The notes under the pieces are model-generated. The model was given only the letters and a program-made list of their open reading frames with translations. It was not told the DNA's origin and searched no databases. From Maylandia zebra (lineage: Eukaryota > Chordata > Actinopteri > Cichliformes > Cichlidae), in contig NC_135187.1 in NCBI RefSeq assembly GCF_041146795.1, positions 19,006,056-19,070,055 of the forward strand: a stretch of 64,000 nucleotides of DNA. Direction: 5' to 3'. The position numbers and the translations under genes were made by a program. Below are positions 18,205-31,750 of the stretch, piece after piece; position 1 is the first letter of the stretch, and the number at the start of each line of letters is the position of its first letter.

Positions 18205-21200
18205 TTAAATGTGCCTGCGGTGATGGTGGTGATGGTGGTTGTGCATGTCTTCCATTGAGATTCTGCCCCACGCGCCGATCACAAATGTTTCAATCTCACA
18301 CTCGTTTTCCCCACGAGCGATCCGGAAGTAGCCGTTTTCACCCCAGTTCTTTCCCCAGGAGTTGGCAGCAATCTGGGGGAAATAAGATCACACTAACTGT
18401 AAAATACAATAAGACTTAAAGATGACAAGGTTTTATTTACTTTCCCCTACACCTCACCAATCAGGGGGGGAAAAAAAACAGCTTTTTACAACAGACTTTT
18501 TATTTTAATATCGAATAATCACTTATAGTAATTAAGATACTGTTTTTAAAATTTAATCATATTGAAAAGAAGCTTTAACTGTTTAATCGTTAAAACATAT
18601 TGCCTGTGCTACAGCAGCAGGGTTTTTCAGTCAATCATTTTAAAAGGGACCTATTACACTTTTCCTTATTTTCTGCTGCTCAGTTTGAAACTCATTTTCT
18701 ACTCTTGTGTCGAGCTGACATCAGCCTGAAACAGACATCCTTATATGATCATTTCAAGCTGGGATGAGGACTTGCAAACACTATAAGAACTCAATTTGTG
18801 GAAGCCACGAGAGGGGCAGCCAATCAGAAAACAGCGGCCTTTTAGAGTGGGAGGATAGAGAGTAGATTTAAAAGTAGTCATTTTTATTTTAAGTCCATCC
18901 ATCCATCCATTCGCTTCCGCTTGTCCTTTTCAGGGTCGCGGGGGGCGCTGGAGCCTATCCCAGCTGTCATAGGGCGAGAGGCGGGGTACACCCTGGACAG
19001 GTCGCCAGTCTGTCGCAGGGCCAACACACAGGGACAGACAACCATTCGCACTCACATTCATTCGCACATTCACACCTAGTGACAATTTGGATTATCCAAT
19101 TAACCTATCCCCACAAGCTGCATGTCTTTGGACGGTGGGAGGAAGCTGGAGTACCCGGAGGGAACCCACGCAAGCACGGGGAGAACATGCAAACTCCACA
19201 CAGAAAGACCCTGGCCTGATGTTGGAATTGAACTCAGGACCTTCTTGCTGTGCGGCAACAGTGCTAACCACCGTGCCACCGTGCTGCCCTATTTTAAGTC
19301 TAAAAAACAAAAATAAGGAACTGGAAATAAGCATAATAGGCCACCTTGAACTACTGGTAAAGAAGGTGTAAAGTGAAAACTTACCCAATATTTTCTTGAT
19401 GTTCCATCAACATTTCTCTCTTCTCCCCACCTAGTGCACAGATCAGAGATGATAGTGAATTAAAGCGCATAAAAATTAAAGTATAGCTACGTCTTATTAG
19501 AGCTGTAAAAATAATTTAAGACATGTAATGCATTACTTTGCCTCAGATGTGCTCAGTGAAAAGCAGATATGCAGGGTTCAAATGTTTAAAAAAAACAAAA
19601 AAAAAAAAAAAAAAAAAAAAAAACAACTTTTCCCTTGTTAACAACATCCTGAGTATTTATAGCTGGACATCATTTTGTTGCACTTTTGCATTCCAATACA
19701 AAGAAACACGGAGTTCCCCTCTTCATCGGGCGTAGGTCACAGGGAAGAGGAACAGCACCTCAGCTTCGTCAGAGCACCAACACTGCAAAAAACGAGCAGC
19801 CCACAGGGACACTGAACTTTATCTTTACCTTCTCTGGTGGCTGTGGCTTTGTTCTCAGGAAACCCTGGCAAAGGTCCATAAATTCCCACCATGCCATACA
19901 CTTTGGTCTTAGCATAGCTGCTGCCAACCCCTGCAGTTTCTGCTCGTCATGATCAAAACAGACCTAAAGCCAATTCCCATCCTGTTTTTCCACACCCGGC
20001 CTTTCATTTCCAAAGAGACTCCCGGTCCGCAATCGGTTGTTATCTTTTATAAAGTAAAGGAATGCTGGGAAATACACTGGACGGCCTCAGGCCCTGCCAA
20101 CTCAGTAGCCTGCCACCAAAACACTGGCAAACTGTGCCAGGCTTCATTCAGCGAGTGACTTTATTAGGCCACTACTCTCCCAAGTGGATTATAACGTCAC
20201 ATTGACCAGGAGCAGACACATTAAAAGCAGCTGTGTAAATACAACATCCCAGCCAGCGTCTAAAGTAGACCCTGGCTGGTGTTTGTGAGCATTGTTCACA
20301 CCTGTATACAAGTGTGTGACCCCGTGTTTACTTGTGTGCATATTTATTGGTATAGAGACAGGCAGACAGAATCGGACCACTGCTGATCTCTTATCGGTCT
20401 TCCAATCAACTCACTTGCTCACTTGGGGACAATGATGGACATGCCCCTGTGCCCATGTACCCCCGCCCTTGCCCAGCGCCCCTCATCCCAGCTCTGACCT
20501 CTCCTCTCGGGCACTGATCCCCCTCTCTCTGTCCAGTGCAGTCAGGATCAGCACCCCAGACAATGCTCTTTCCGCCACAGTGGACCTCAATGCCATCTCC
20601 ACAAACTTTCCCAGGCCCTGGGCTTAAATGAATACACAGCTATGGGATTTAGCCTATGTAAACATACTGAAGCCTGTGGCTGGCAGGTTTGGAGCTCAAA
20701 ACAGTGCCTTTCACAGCCTCCATCCATCTCTAAACCTGCACCGCAGCTAAAGCCTCCATCCAGCCAAACCACATCCAAAGCAGTCAGAAATCACAGTAGT
20801 TGTAGAAGGAGGCTGTATCTTCATCCTCACCATCATCTCACACTGTGCATACCTCCACAGTTTACTGACAATGAAGCTGCAGAGAAGTAATTACACTCCA
20901 GAGGGTGTGGTTCTAACACGAGCGTGATAAGCAAACACGAATGCACTTGAAGAAAACTGAGAAAACTGTATAGGATTTAAATAAGCCAAGTACAGGTTGG
21001 AGGATGAGAAGTGTTTGGGGTTTTTTTTGTTTGTTTGTTTGCTTTTTATCCTACATGTGCTTATGCATGAAAGAAAAACTACAGACAGTGAAAGCTTCGA
21101 ATAAAGAGATTTGTGTTTTATCCTTATCAGATAAAAGCAGAGAAGTTGCTTCTGTCATAATGCAGGACTTGCATGTTTGCTGTTTTTTGACACTCAGGTA

Positions 21201-22435
21201 AATGTTTACCTACAGTATGACACAAACCCACACGTCATTGGATGAATTAGCTGGTAATTGGGGTTTTATTATCTCACATAAAAACTGGAGGAGCCGGGGA
21301 TCGATCAGACAACGTTCCAATTACTACCCATCTCTGACAGTCAAATGTTACCAAATACCAATTACTCAGAACCACTGTCACAGTTTAAAAATGTAAACTG
21401 AGCCAAATATATCAGTGACATATGTCAAAGGGAGCTGGATGAACTACAGCCTGTAAAATATTTAAAAGCAAAGAGCGGTTTATTCATCTTAAAGGTCAGA
21501 ATATTTAAAAAAAAAAAAAAAAAAAAACAAACAAACCATAAAACAGTATCAGTCTGTCTGGAGTCTAAAATGATAAGAGGAATATTTTGGCTTAAATGTT
21601 AAGAGGAGTAAAAGAAAGGAAGTGGGACAGTCTGACGGCCAGATGAAGAGTGATGATGGAGACATCACAGAGCCAGAGAAACGCACGGCAGTGGGTGTGG
21701 GCAGGCAATCCAGGTGCGTCAGCCGTCTACCTGCCTGCATATTTGCGGTTGTTAAAGTGACTAGATGGGGGGGCAGGGGGGACTGTCTGGGGCAGATGAA
21801 GGAGTGGAGCCAAGGTGTGTCTCCGAGAGCAATAGTCTGGAAGGGAGGGAACGCTTATTCACAAGCAGACAGCTGGCTGTGTGCAAACACACGTGCAAGT
21901 GGAGCTTTGAATCAAACCCAGTACCAACAAGGACTCAATTAAAACCCTGATTCATCCTTATTAAACAACTTCTGAAGAGATAGGGCCACTGCTAAGCATG
22001 TAGCAACAGTTAAACCAGACACACTCGGGTTAAAGATGAAGAAAAGGTGAAAGCTTTTGTCTAAACAGGAGTCAGGTAAAGAAAAAAAATAAAAATAGAA
22101 AATTAAAACCTGGTGAGTTTATTTTAAGCCCAATCAGGTCTGTATATGCATGTCTCCAAGCCACGTTGTGACAAAGCATGTTGGTTCACTAAATGGGGGC
22201 AAAAATATGAACTGTTTTGGATTGTCTCGGTATTCTGGTAACTTACCCGGTGATCCTGACTGAGTGTGTGCCATGTTTACGGTATTGCGGTGGTTTAGTG
22301 AAACTGGCATCTGTGTGTTTGTAGATCCCAGTCTTATAGACAAAGAAGTCCTCGTGGACCTCCATAATAGCTGCAAGAACAAACAAGCACGGAGAATTAG
22401 AAGGTGGAAATAACCTGCATGAGTACACACGCACG

Positions 22436-22506
<71 letters not shown>

Positions 22507-25500
22507 TGATTAGCCATTTCCCAAAACTATTAAGCAATTTCACCAAACAAATTCTGATTTCCCCCCTGAGTCACACACCCAAACATCAGAGCAGGTTTGT
22601 GTGCGTGTGTCAGTGTAAGCTGCACATCTAAGCTATGTGTGACTTTGTTTTTCCAGCAGCTGTTTATGGATAGAAGAAGTTTTTAAAGCTGTATCAGCAC
22701 TAGATGCAGTGTTCCCTGGTTGAGAATATAATGCAAACTTTCACTCTTATTAGAATCTCTTCAGCAGACACACACAAAGGACCACACACACTCATGCAGC
22801 TCTCCACGACTTTCTCAAAACTCTTCCTCCCTGGACTGTTGAACAATAAGTTGGCACACGCTCCCATACACACATGCACACATCCTTCGACATGTGACTC
22901 CTTTATTCAAGTGTACTTGAAGGCATTCCAGATGGGCTCCAGGCAGCTAGCCGCGCTAATATAGCAAAGTTAGATCAACCCTAGCAAGCCGCGGAGGCCG
23001 CTCATTTCTGACAGGGTGACTGGGGTCAGAGTTAAAACTCTGGTTAAAACCCATTCAGATGAAAAGGTTAAATATGACATCAGTCTAGGTCAGATACTTC
23101 AAGCTGTGTGTGTTTTAATTCATGAAAAGTCACACCCACGTGGGAGCAATGTTGACAATAAAATACAAGCATATTTAAGGAAGACATACACACACAGAAA
23201 GGCATTGCGTTACCTTGCACGGGGCCATTATCCATAATCTCCTTCATAATCTCCTTTTCCTAAGTGAGACGATAGAGAGAACGATTTATAGGCAAAGGAG
23301 AGTGAGACAGACAGAATGATCGTTACATGTCAGTGAAACGGAGAGGATGAAAACAACCCCCTGGAAGTTAAAAGCCAGATAACAAGATTGAGTTCAGCAG
23401 GGCCCCTTGGTCTTAATGCCTGGCTTATTGACTTCACAGGCTATCAAGAGACAGGAACAACAGGCTGTAATGATTTTGAGAAGCATTAGCCGTCACTTAG
23501 CCCTGACGGATAGCTTCTGGTGAAACCACATGTTGGCTGCTGCTCAGCGGTTGTCTGATTTGCAGAAGATCCATGCAGCAGCGTGGAGACACCGCTTCGG
23601 GAGGGAGTTTGTGCAAATGTTACATGATACTAGTGCATGGATTGCAGAGAGGGCGGAGATAATGTCTCCATGAAGTCATTTAGATTCATCCACCCATATT
23701 AGCAACCAAAATAGAGATATTTTACGGTTTTTATTGTTCGATTGAAGGATGAGGGCTTATGTAACTCACTTCTGTCTCTGAGCAGAAAGTAGAAACACTA
23801 ATATGAGGAGGAAATCTCATTTCGGATTAACCCGCTGGTCCTGAAATGATAGCAGACAATGAGTGTTGTCTTTAAATTGGTGTAATTCACTCACTGCGGT
23901 GTTTCTCAAAGACAGCCTTTCTAAGTCATCGTACTAGAATAGTTTATAATTTAGTTTTATACACAAAGCTAACTCCTCAGTCCTGAATCCTACCTCCTGA
24001 GATATGGAAAACAAGTGGGTAAAAAACAAAACAAAAAAAAAAAAAAGCACATCCCACTGCCCTTCTACAATCTCAGACTCATTCCCAGGTGAGCCAGGCA
24101 CACCATGGCTGATCAGTGTAGTTTTGTGAGCGAGAGTGGACGTTTTTGTGTACACTTGTGCAGCTTTCTTTCACTTACATTGGATGAGAGCCTGTAGGGC
24201 GGCGTGGACTGGTAGATGTCGTTGTGGTAGTTTTGCGTGTTGGGACATCGCTGCGTGGCTTGCCTCTTCCCCCGTCCAACCGAGCGGCTCTGCATCATGC
24301 AGCGACCCACCTCTGCCGGCGTTTGCTGCGGAGGTTGATATGGGTAACAGTCTTCTGTCACAACTCTGTCGGGAGGGATGGGAAGATGTAAGTCACCCAT
24401 CATTCATTCACGAGCAGTAATAACTTTGTCTGAGATGAAGGGGGGCTTACCCCCTACGCCGAAGATACCACCAGGCTCCATCTATGCGTCCTCCGGCACA
24501 GCCTCCCTGGTTGCGTGTGTCACAGGAAATAAGATTTTGGGGAGACAGCCGAGGAGTCATGTGGCCCATAGACTGGATGGAGATTCTGTCTGATGCCACA
24601 GCTGGTGGCAACAAAGCAAACGCATAAACACGTAACTAAAATTTCATGGTGGAAGCTTCACTTCAAGAAGAAACTTGAGAACTAAAGAACTTCTATTTCC
24701 TAGAGTTCATGCACGTTTGCATGTGACACATTTTAAGGATATTTCCCTACAGTTCCCCCATTAGCCCTACAGATGTCATTTTCCCTAAGACAGCACCTGC
24801 TGTTGAGAAGGCCCAGGAAGCAGCGCAGTTGCCCTGATCCAGCGGTTCATGAATCTTCCCCGGCCACTTCTCTGCTGAATTGAAGTAGGGCGGCAGATTG
24901 TCGGTCTGAGGATCCATGTTCATCTGCAAGAGGGAAAGGAGTTTGTTCGTTCTTGCTTCAACTCCATCTTTTGCAGCAACCCACGAAGAAAACATTTATA
25001 GTTCTCAGTAAAAACAGTCATTATTACCAACTGACAGTCCAAGATGTGTGACATGAATTTATAGGGAAAAGAAAGGAAACGGTATTTAAAAACAGGCTAA
25101 CATTTACGTGCAGCAGCACGGGTTGCTTGAATGTGGTGTCAGGTAGTGTAGTGCAACTGTTTGGCCACAGCAGAACACAAACTGAAGGGTGCAATTAAAA
25201 TACTTGTGGGCAGCTTCGTAATACAAGCTTGGATCATGGGCAGATTACATAAGTCTACTAATCAAAGGCCACATTTAAAAAAAAAGAGAGGATTTCTTTA
25301 CAACCATTTGAACCAGAATCCATTTCTAACGTTGCAGAATAGACAGGACCCTCTGAAGCCACTCCTCTTTGTGAAACAACAAGTCTCTTTGGTTATATTA
25401 GGGTTTTATCATGATGGTAAACTTCTGTTATAGAGTGTAACTGTCTCCCTGATAGAGCGCTTTCACTCAGACGTGCTCCATCATTTAATCGCCAGCTATT

Positions 25501-28500
25501 GTCGGATACTCTATTCATATCTCCTGGTATTATGTGATGAACATACACTTCAGATAGCTTCATCTCTCTCTCTCTGACAAAGACTCTGGCTGCCCGCGGT
25601 GCATTCCACTGCTTAATAGTGAAGCATTCAGAGCACAGACGGCCACCTGATACATCACTAAGATCAGAGACTTCCTCTCAGACCGTGTACAGAGAGTTAG
25701 AGTGGGGCCTCATCTTTCCTCAGCCCTCAGCCTCAACACCGGCTCTCCACAAGGCTGTGTACTGAGTCCCCTACTGTACACTCTGTACACACATGACTGT
25801 GTTAGTTCCCACCCAGACAACACAGTCATCAAGTTTGCAGATGATACCACTGTGGTGGGGCTCATCTCAGGGGGAGATGAGACTGCATACAGAGCTGAAG
25901 TTCAGAGGCTGTCAGATTGGTGTGCAGACAACAACCTGGACCTCAATACCACCAAAACAAAAGAACTGGTAGTTGACTTCAGAAGGAGGAAGTCCGAGCT
26001 GCAGCCTGTCAGCATCAACGGGGAGTGCGTGGAAAGGGTCTCCAGTTTCAAGTTTCTGGGTGTGCACATAGACACAGACCTCCAATGGAGCTCTAACACC
26101 TCTGCGGTCTTAAAGAAGGCCCAACAGCGTCTCCACTTTCTGAGAATCCTCAGAAAAATGGACCTGAAGAAGGAGCTGCTGACCGTCTTCTACCGCTGCT
26201 CCATTGAAAGTGTGCTGACATATTGCATCGGTGTGTGGTTCTCCAGCTGCACCACAGCACACAGAAAGGCACTCCAGAGGGTCATCAACATGGCCCAAAA
26301 AAATCATTGGACATCCTCTTCCCTCCCTGAAGGACCTGTACAGCACTCGCTGTCTCAAGAGGGCACGCAGCATCCTACGGGACTGCACACACCCAGGACA
26401 CCGGGTGTTTAAGCTGCTGCAGTCTGGCAGGAGGTTCAGGCTGCTGAGGTCCCGAACAAATAGACTCAAGGACAGCTTTTACAACAGGGCAATAGCCCTG
26501 ATCAATGTAAATAGCTGACCTGACTGGATACCTCCCTGGACTTTTTAGGGGGAGGTAACAATGTTTAAAACGATAACAATATTTATATTTATAACAAGGT
26601 GCAATAATAATTAATGTGCAATAATAACAGTGTGCAATACACATACACTTATTCTTCTTTTTTATACTAAGTTAATATACTGTGTTGTGTTGTTTGTTAC
26701 GTTGTGATGTGTCATATCGTGTCGTGTTGTGTTATATGTAGTGCCGACGTAGGACAGTTTTTCCAATTTCATTGTACTACTGTACTATGTATGACTGTGC
26801 AATGACAATAAAGAGTTATCTTATCTTATCTTATCTTATCTTATCTTATCTTAAGGAATGTGCTGCTGCTCAGAGATTTGGAGCTCTGGCAGGTCAAAGT
26901 GCAAAAAAAGCACCTGATCCAAAAGGCATCTAAAATGTTGCATTAAGTGCATTTGACACGAGTCTGCAGAAACAACAGGAAAGGGGAGAGACTGAGAGTT
27001 TTGTGAATGGGCTGTGATCTGATTTGTGGCACAGGCAGGGACACGCTGACGGCGGAAGGAGTAGGGGGTGTTACAAAATTTCGAGGTGGAATGAATGCAC
27101 GCAGGGCAAAGTGGGGATGCGCAGACCCAAGAGGAAGTCTTGTCTTTATTCTCAAAGCCGCCACCATCCTTTCCGTCTTCTCTATGTGATGTTTTGGTTG
27201 CGTCTTATGTAATCTTTCTGGGGTAAAAATGTAAACAAAGACAGAGCAGGCTGAGGTCTCCAAACAGAGAGGCCGTTACATACCAGCAGGCCACCATAAT
27301 TAAGTGAAGCAGGTTTTGATCAGTGCTCACTTGTTTGTAATAGGTTTCAAGCGTGCAAGAGCTTGTAAAAAAAGAAAAGTTGAAAAGTAAAGATATGAGT
27401 AACTTTTTCTTTTTATTCTCACCTGTCTGTAAAACTTCCTGCTTCCACCCACATCTCTCCTCTTTATGTCATACACTCACACAAGTGGGAAACAGTTTGT
27501 GACTAATTCAGCATATGTTCCTATCGTGACTACAGAATAGAAACAATAGTTCTTTAAATTCAGCGTTGATCAAATTTCATATACTCTGATTTTAAAAACT
27601 ATTTCTATGTAATATTTCAAATGTCTGTGTTTAAATACAAAAATAAGCAAAAGCAGATGTATACAATACCAATGATTTCTGTTGAATATTATTTCCCATG
27701 AATGTAAATCTCTATGTTACTTTTTTCCTGCTATTCATGAGTGAAGAAAGACATGATGGTCCAGCCAACCGGTAATCCAACGAGTCACTGCTCAGGGAAC
27801 CTGAGTATGCACGCCAACCACTTGGTTATCAAATCACTCCATCGTACAATTCTGAAAATATCTAAAGACATCATTTTGGTTTTCTCTCCATAGTTGTAGT
27901 ATTAGTGGAAACAGGAGATGAATGATATGTTATCCGTATGTTATGCCTTTTGTCGTTTTTAAGTGGAAACAGAGTTTAAGAAGTTACACCTAGTGGCGAC
28001 CAGTACAGTTATATTCTTACACTTCCTGTATGGATATATCAAGGGCACCTAAGTGAATTTAATTTAATTTTATGTAAAACTCAGCCAACAGCTCAATGTG
28101 TTTTATATTGCAAAGTAAAGATCCTACAATATTAGAAAGAAATCCTAGCAATCACACAACCTTCTATGAGCAAGCATCTGGTGAAAGTGGGAAGGAAAAA
28201 CTCCCTTTTAACAGGAAGAAACCTCTGGCAGAACCAGGAAATCTGCTGCAACTAATTGGAGGAGAGAGGAAAAAGAAGAAAGGGCAGAGAGAGGCAGGAC
28301 AAGAGCCAGACTACAGGTGAGAGATTTAAATAAGGAGTCCAATCAGTGAAGTTTTGTATCTAAGCCTTTAGAAAGTTCACCCATATATTTATTTTCTAAC
28401 GATGATTTGATGATTCAATGAACGAAGAGTCCTGTACCTGAATCTCATTCATGTTCATGACTGTTCTTGATGGTCTTTGTGTGCCCAGTCGGTAGCGGAT

Positions 28501-31500
28501 GCCTTCGTTTAAAGTCATGCCATACAACTCACTGTGGTTAGCTGCCCTCCACCTAAAAACAATATGAAAGAGGCAGAAATCATATGTGTTTTTAACTACA
28601 AACAGAGTATTGTAAGTACGTGTCTATATTTATTTGTTTCTTACCCATAGTTTCCTCTGTTGACAGCTTGGATAATGTCCGGCTCAATGAGACAGGCGTT
28701 CTGCTCACACTCCCAACGTCCAGAAGTCCCACATGTGCTACAGGAGAGAGAGAAAAAAAGTTAGTAGGGGACATTCAAAGAAACTACAAGTGCCTGAAAA
28801 AATGTGTATTTTTATGCTACAGTCACTAAAGTCTATTAAACAAAGGCAAGTGAGCAGAGGCTGAGTGGATTTCCCAAATAAGACATAAATTGAAAGAAGA
28901 ATGTTAGCAGCCGGAAAAGGCTGGAGAAATTATGGAGTGGGATGGTTAAAAATAAAAAGCTTAGATTATTCAGCCTTTTAAGGCTGCAGAATGCAGATCC
29001 GTTTTTATTCGGCAAAACGGAAAATAAGTGAGCAGGATATTAACGATGACACACAGATGTTTACTTTGGAGATGCTCAGAAACAGAGGATTTACTTTCTG
29101 ATGACTCACTGCCGAGAAGTGTGCCTTTGTGTGTTTGTGTGTGTGGTAATACAACATCAGAATGGAAAGGCTTTAAAAAAAACAAAAAAAACAAACACAC
29201 ATATATATATACACAAGCAGTCCCCATCGCTATCACGCGTATTATAGTTGACAATTTGCAATGCACAGGTAGCCCTCCTGTATGTGTGCTCCCCTCCACC
29301 CCAATCATACCTCAGTCAGCAGTATTTCTCACTGGGTTATCGCTTCAATCACTTGCCTCAAAGCTGAGATAACACTAAACAGATCCACTCTGCATTATCT
29401 TTTTACTTGTACATCCAGTATGCACCAGTGGGTGTTTTAGTTATTTCTAATATATTTTCATGCACATGACATGTTTCAGATTATTATTTTAAACAGAAAA
29501 CCCCCGCACAAATCCTGCATAAATGAAACGGAGAAAACAACTTCACATTTCCCTATGAAACATAGAAAAGCACAAAAAAGAAACGCATTCTCAAATGTAT
29601 TGCAGATTTTCAATGATAAATGTATTATTGCTACTTATTAATATTAAACACACTTTATATGTCTTAGAACCATTGCCTGTTTTGTGCAAACCTTGTTTTA
29701 TACATGCTATAAATAGCTCTGTGTAGCATACAACACATTGAGCTTACTCGTTTTTTTGTTCTTGTGACAAACTCAGTTTTAAAAATACATCAAATGTGCT
29801 AAAACTATAAACTGCCTGTGCAATTTTAAACAGACGGATCCACACATGAGTAGACGGTAAAATCTAGACACTTAATTTAAACCTAGGTGACATATACATT
29901 AAAACAAAACCAGGAACATAAAGCTAAAGCAGCTAAAGTTCAACTGCTAGTCTGGCAGGGAACAGCGGAAGCGTATGAGACAGACAGGTAATTAGGTGAT
30001 AAGACACAGTGAAACAAGACAGAGGGATGTAAGTAAAGCCAACAGAAGTGAAACAATGTGATCTTAAAGTCAAATTGAAACAGAAAGAAGAATGAGTTTG
30101 TGTATAAAGTGACTATATTTTTGTTTTTAACAGTCACATGATCAGCAGCAGTGTTGAGGATGTGAGCCAAACAATAACAGGGGTGTTTCTCAGATAATTA
30201 TGTAGCTAGCATGAATTGTGCATGAAATGTTTTACTACCCAGGACCATCACTAAACAAATGCGATGTGTGTGACTGAAGAGGAATTTGACCTCTTCAGTC
30301 ACACAGAAACCCATGGACGGTATTCCCCTCTCAAATGGCTCACTTTCCTGCTGGGACACATGTGCCACGTTCATGTTACATTAAAAGGTTACACCAGTGT
30401 GTTTCTGCTCAGCATCCTACAGGGACCATCTGATGGCTTTTGATTGGTTCAAAGCAACTGTGACCTTTCACCTCTTCCACCCTCCAGCAGGAATACAGGC
30501 ATGCAGCAGCACAGTGCCAGTAGGTCTGCGATAAACACACAGGGATAGGCTTGATTTATGGAGATTGAGGGACAGAGTGGGACTGAATATAAAATATAAG
30601 GGATGTGAGGACATATTTAACATTCCCCGTCACAGTCCCAATTTAAGATCTACTCGCCTGAGACAGCATGGATAACAGCTAGACAACACAAGGTGTAGTA
30701 TCTCACCATATCTGGCCATTGATGCTTCCAGATCAGTCGGAGCAGAGCCATGTTTGTGTGTGTCTGAAGATACGGCGCATCTACAATATCTGAGCAAATA
30801 AATAAACTTAGAAAGTCTATGCTGGCATTGGCTGTTGTCCCATCTGACATAACGAGCCAACAGACGAAAGCAGCTGCCAAATCAAATTAGAGATCAACTG
30901 TTCCTTCAGACTGCTACCCCAGAGACCATCTTTGAAAGGAGAAGTCGCCGAGGTTCAGATCTTTCGGGACAGATAACATGTTATCGGGATGGCAGCAGAT
31001 CTGTAAATAACCAAATTAGCTAGAAATCCCATTAACAAGACAAAAAGCTGACACATACTGCATTACACGTTAACACTCACAACAGTAAATATAAGCGCAG
31101 GCTGAATACACGACACTTAGTCTGTTCTAAAAACCAATCTGCGGATGATTAATTTTGTGCTGCACAGACAGATGACGTTTATACTGATTGTGGTGCTGAT
31201 GTCAAAGTGCATTAAGTGCAGCTGTTAAACCAGTTAGTCATTAGAACAGTTTCCCTTTCCTGTTCAAATCAGTAAAGAAACATAGGCGGTACAGATAAGA
31301 GAGTGCAGGGGCGCTGCTAATGAGAGCCTCGGGAGGGGGAAAAGGGCGAGAGCCGATTTCTGAAAGAGCTGGGAGGACACGCATTTGGGAAATTAATAAG
31401 TGGAGGGAGTGGGAGTAGGAGAAGCATGTCCGCGTGTATCCGTCCGAGCCTAAGTTGTGGCGCAAATTTTCAAACTCCTGTGTGTATTGGTTTGATAAGC

Positions 31501-31713
31501 ACGTGTGAGAGCACGTGATACCGAGACTCTCTTGTTTTCAGAGCGAACGGGGGAGTTAGCACATTATTGTTGGTTTTTAGGAACTGGAACACCAGAGGCT
31601 ATTTTTAAACAACCTCCACAAGTCTTTCCTAAAGATAAAAATAGGACCCCCGCCTTTAATCAACTTCCATCAACTGTATTCCTTTCTTAATTGCTCCCGT
31701 GATAAGACTGAGT

Positions 31714-31750
<37 letters not shown>

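Noticed and set aside
22134-22517. Cys/Val-rich open frames
   Set aside because: Translation of the (CA)n/(GT)n microsatellite; the real coding exon here is tinagl1 22370-22247.
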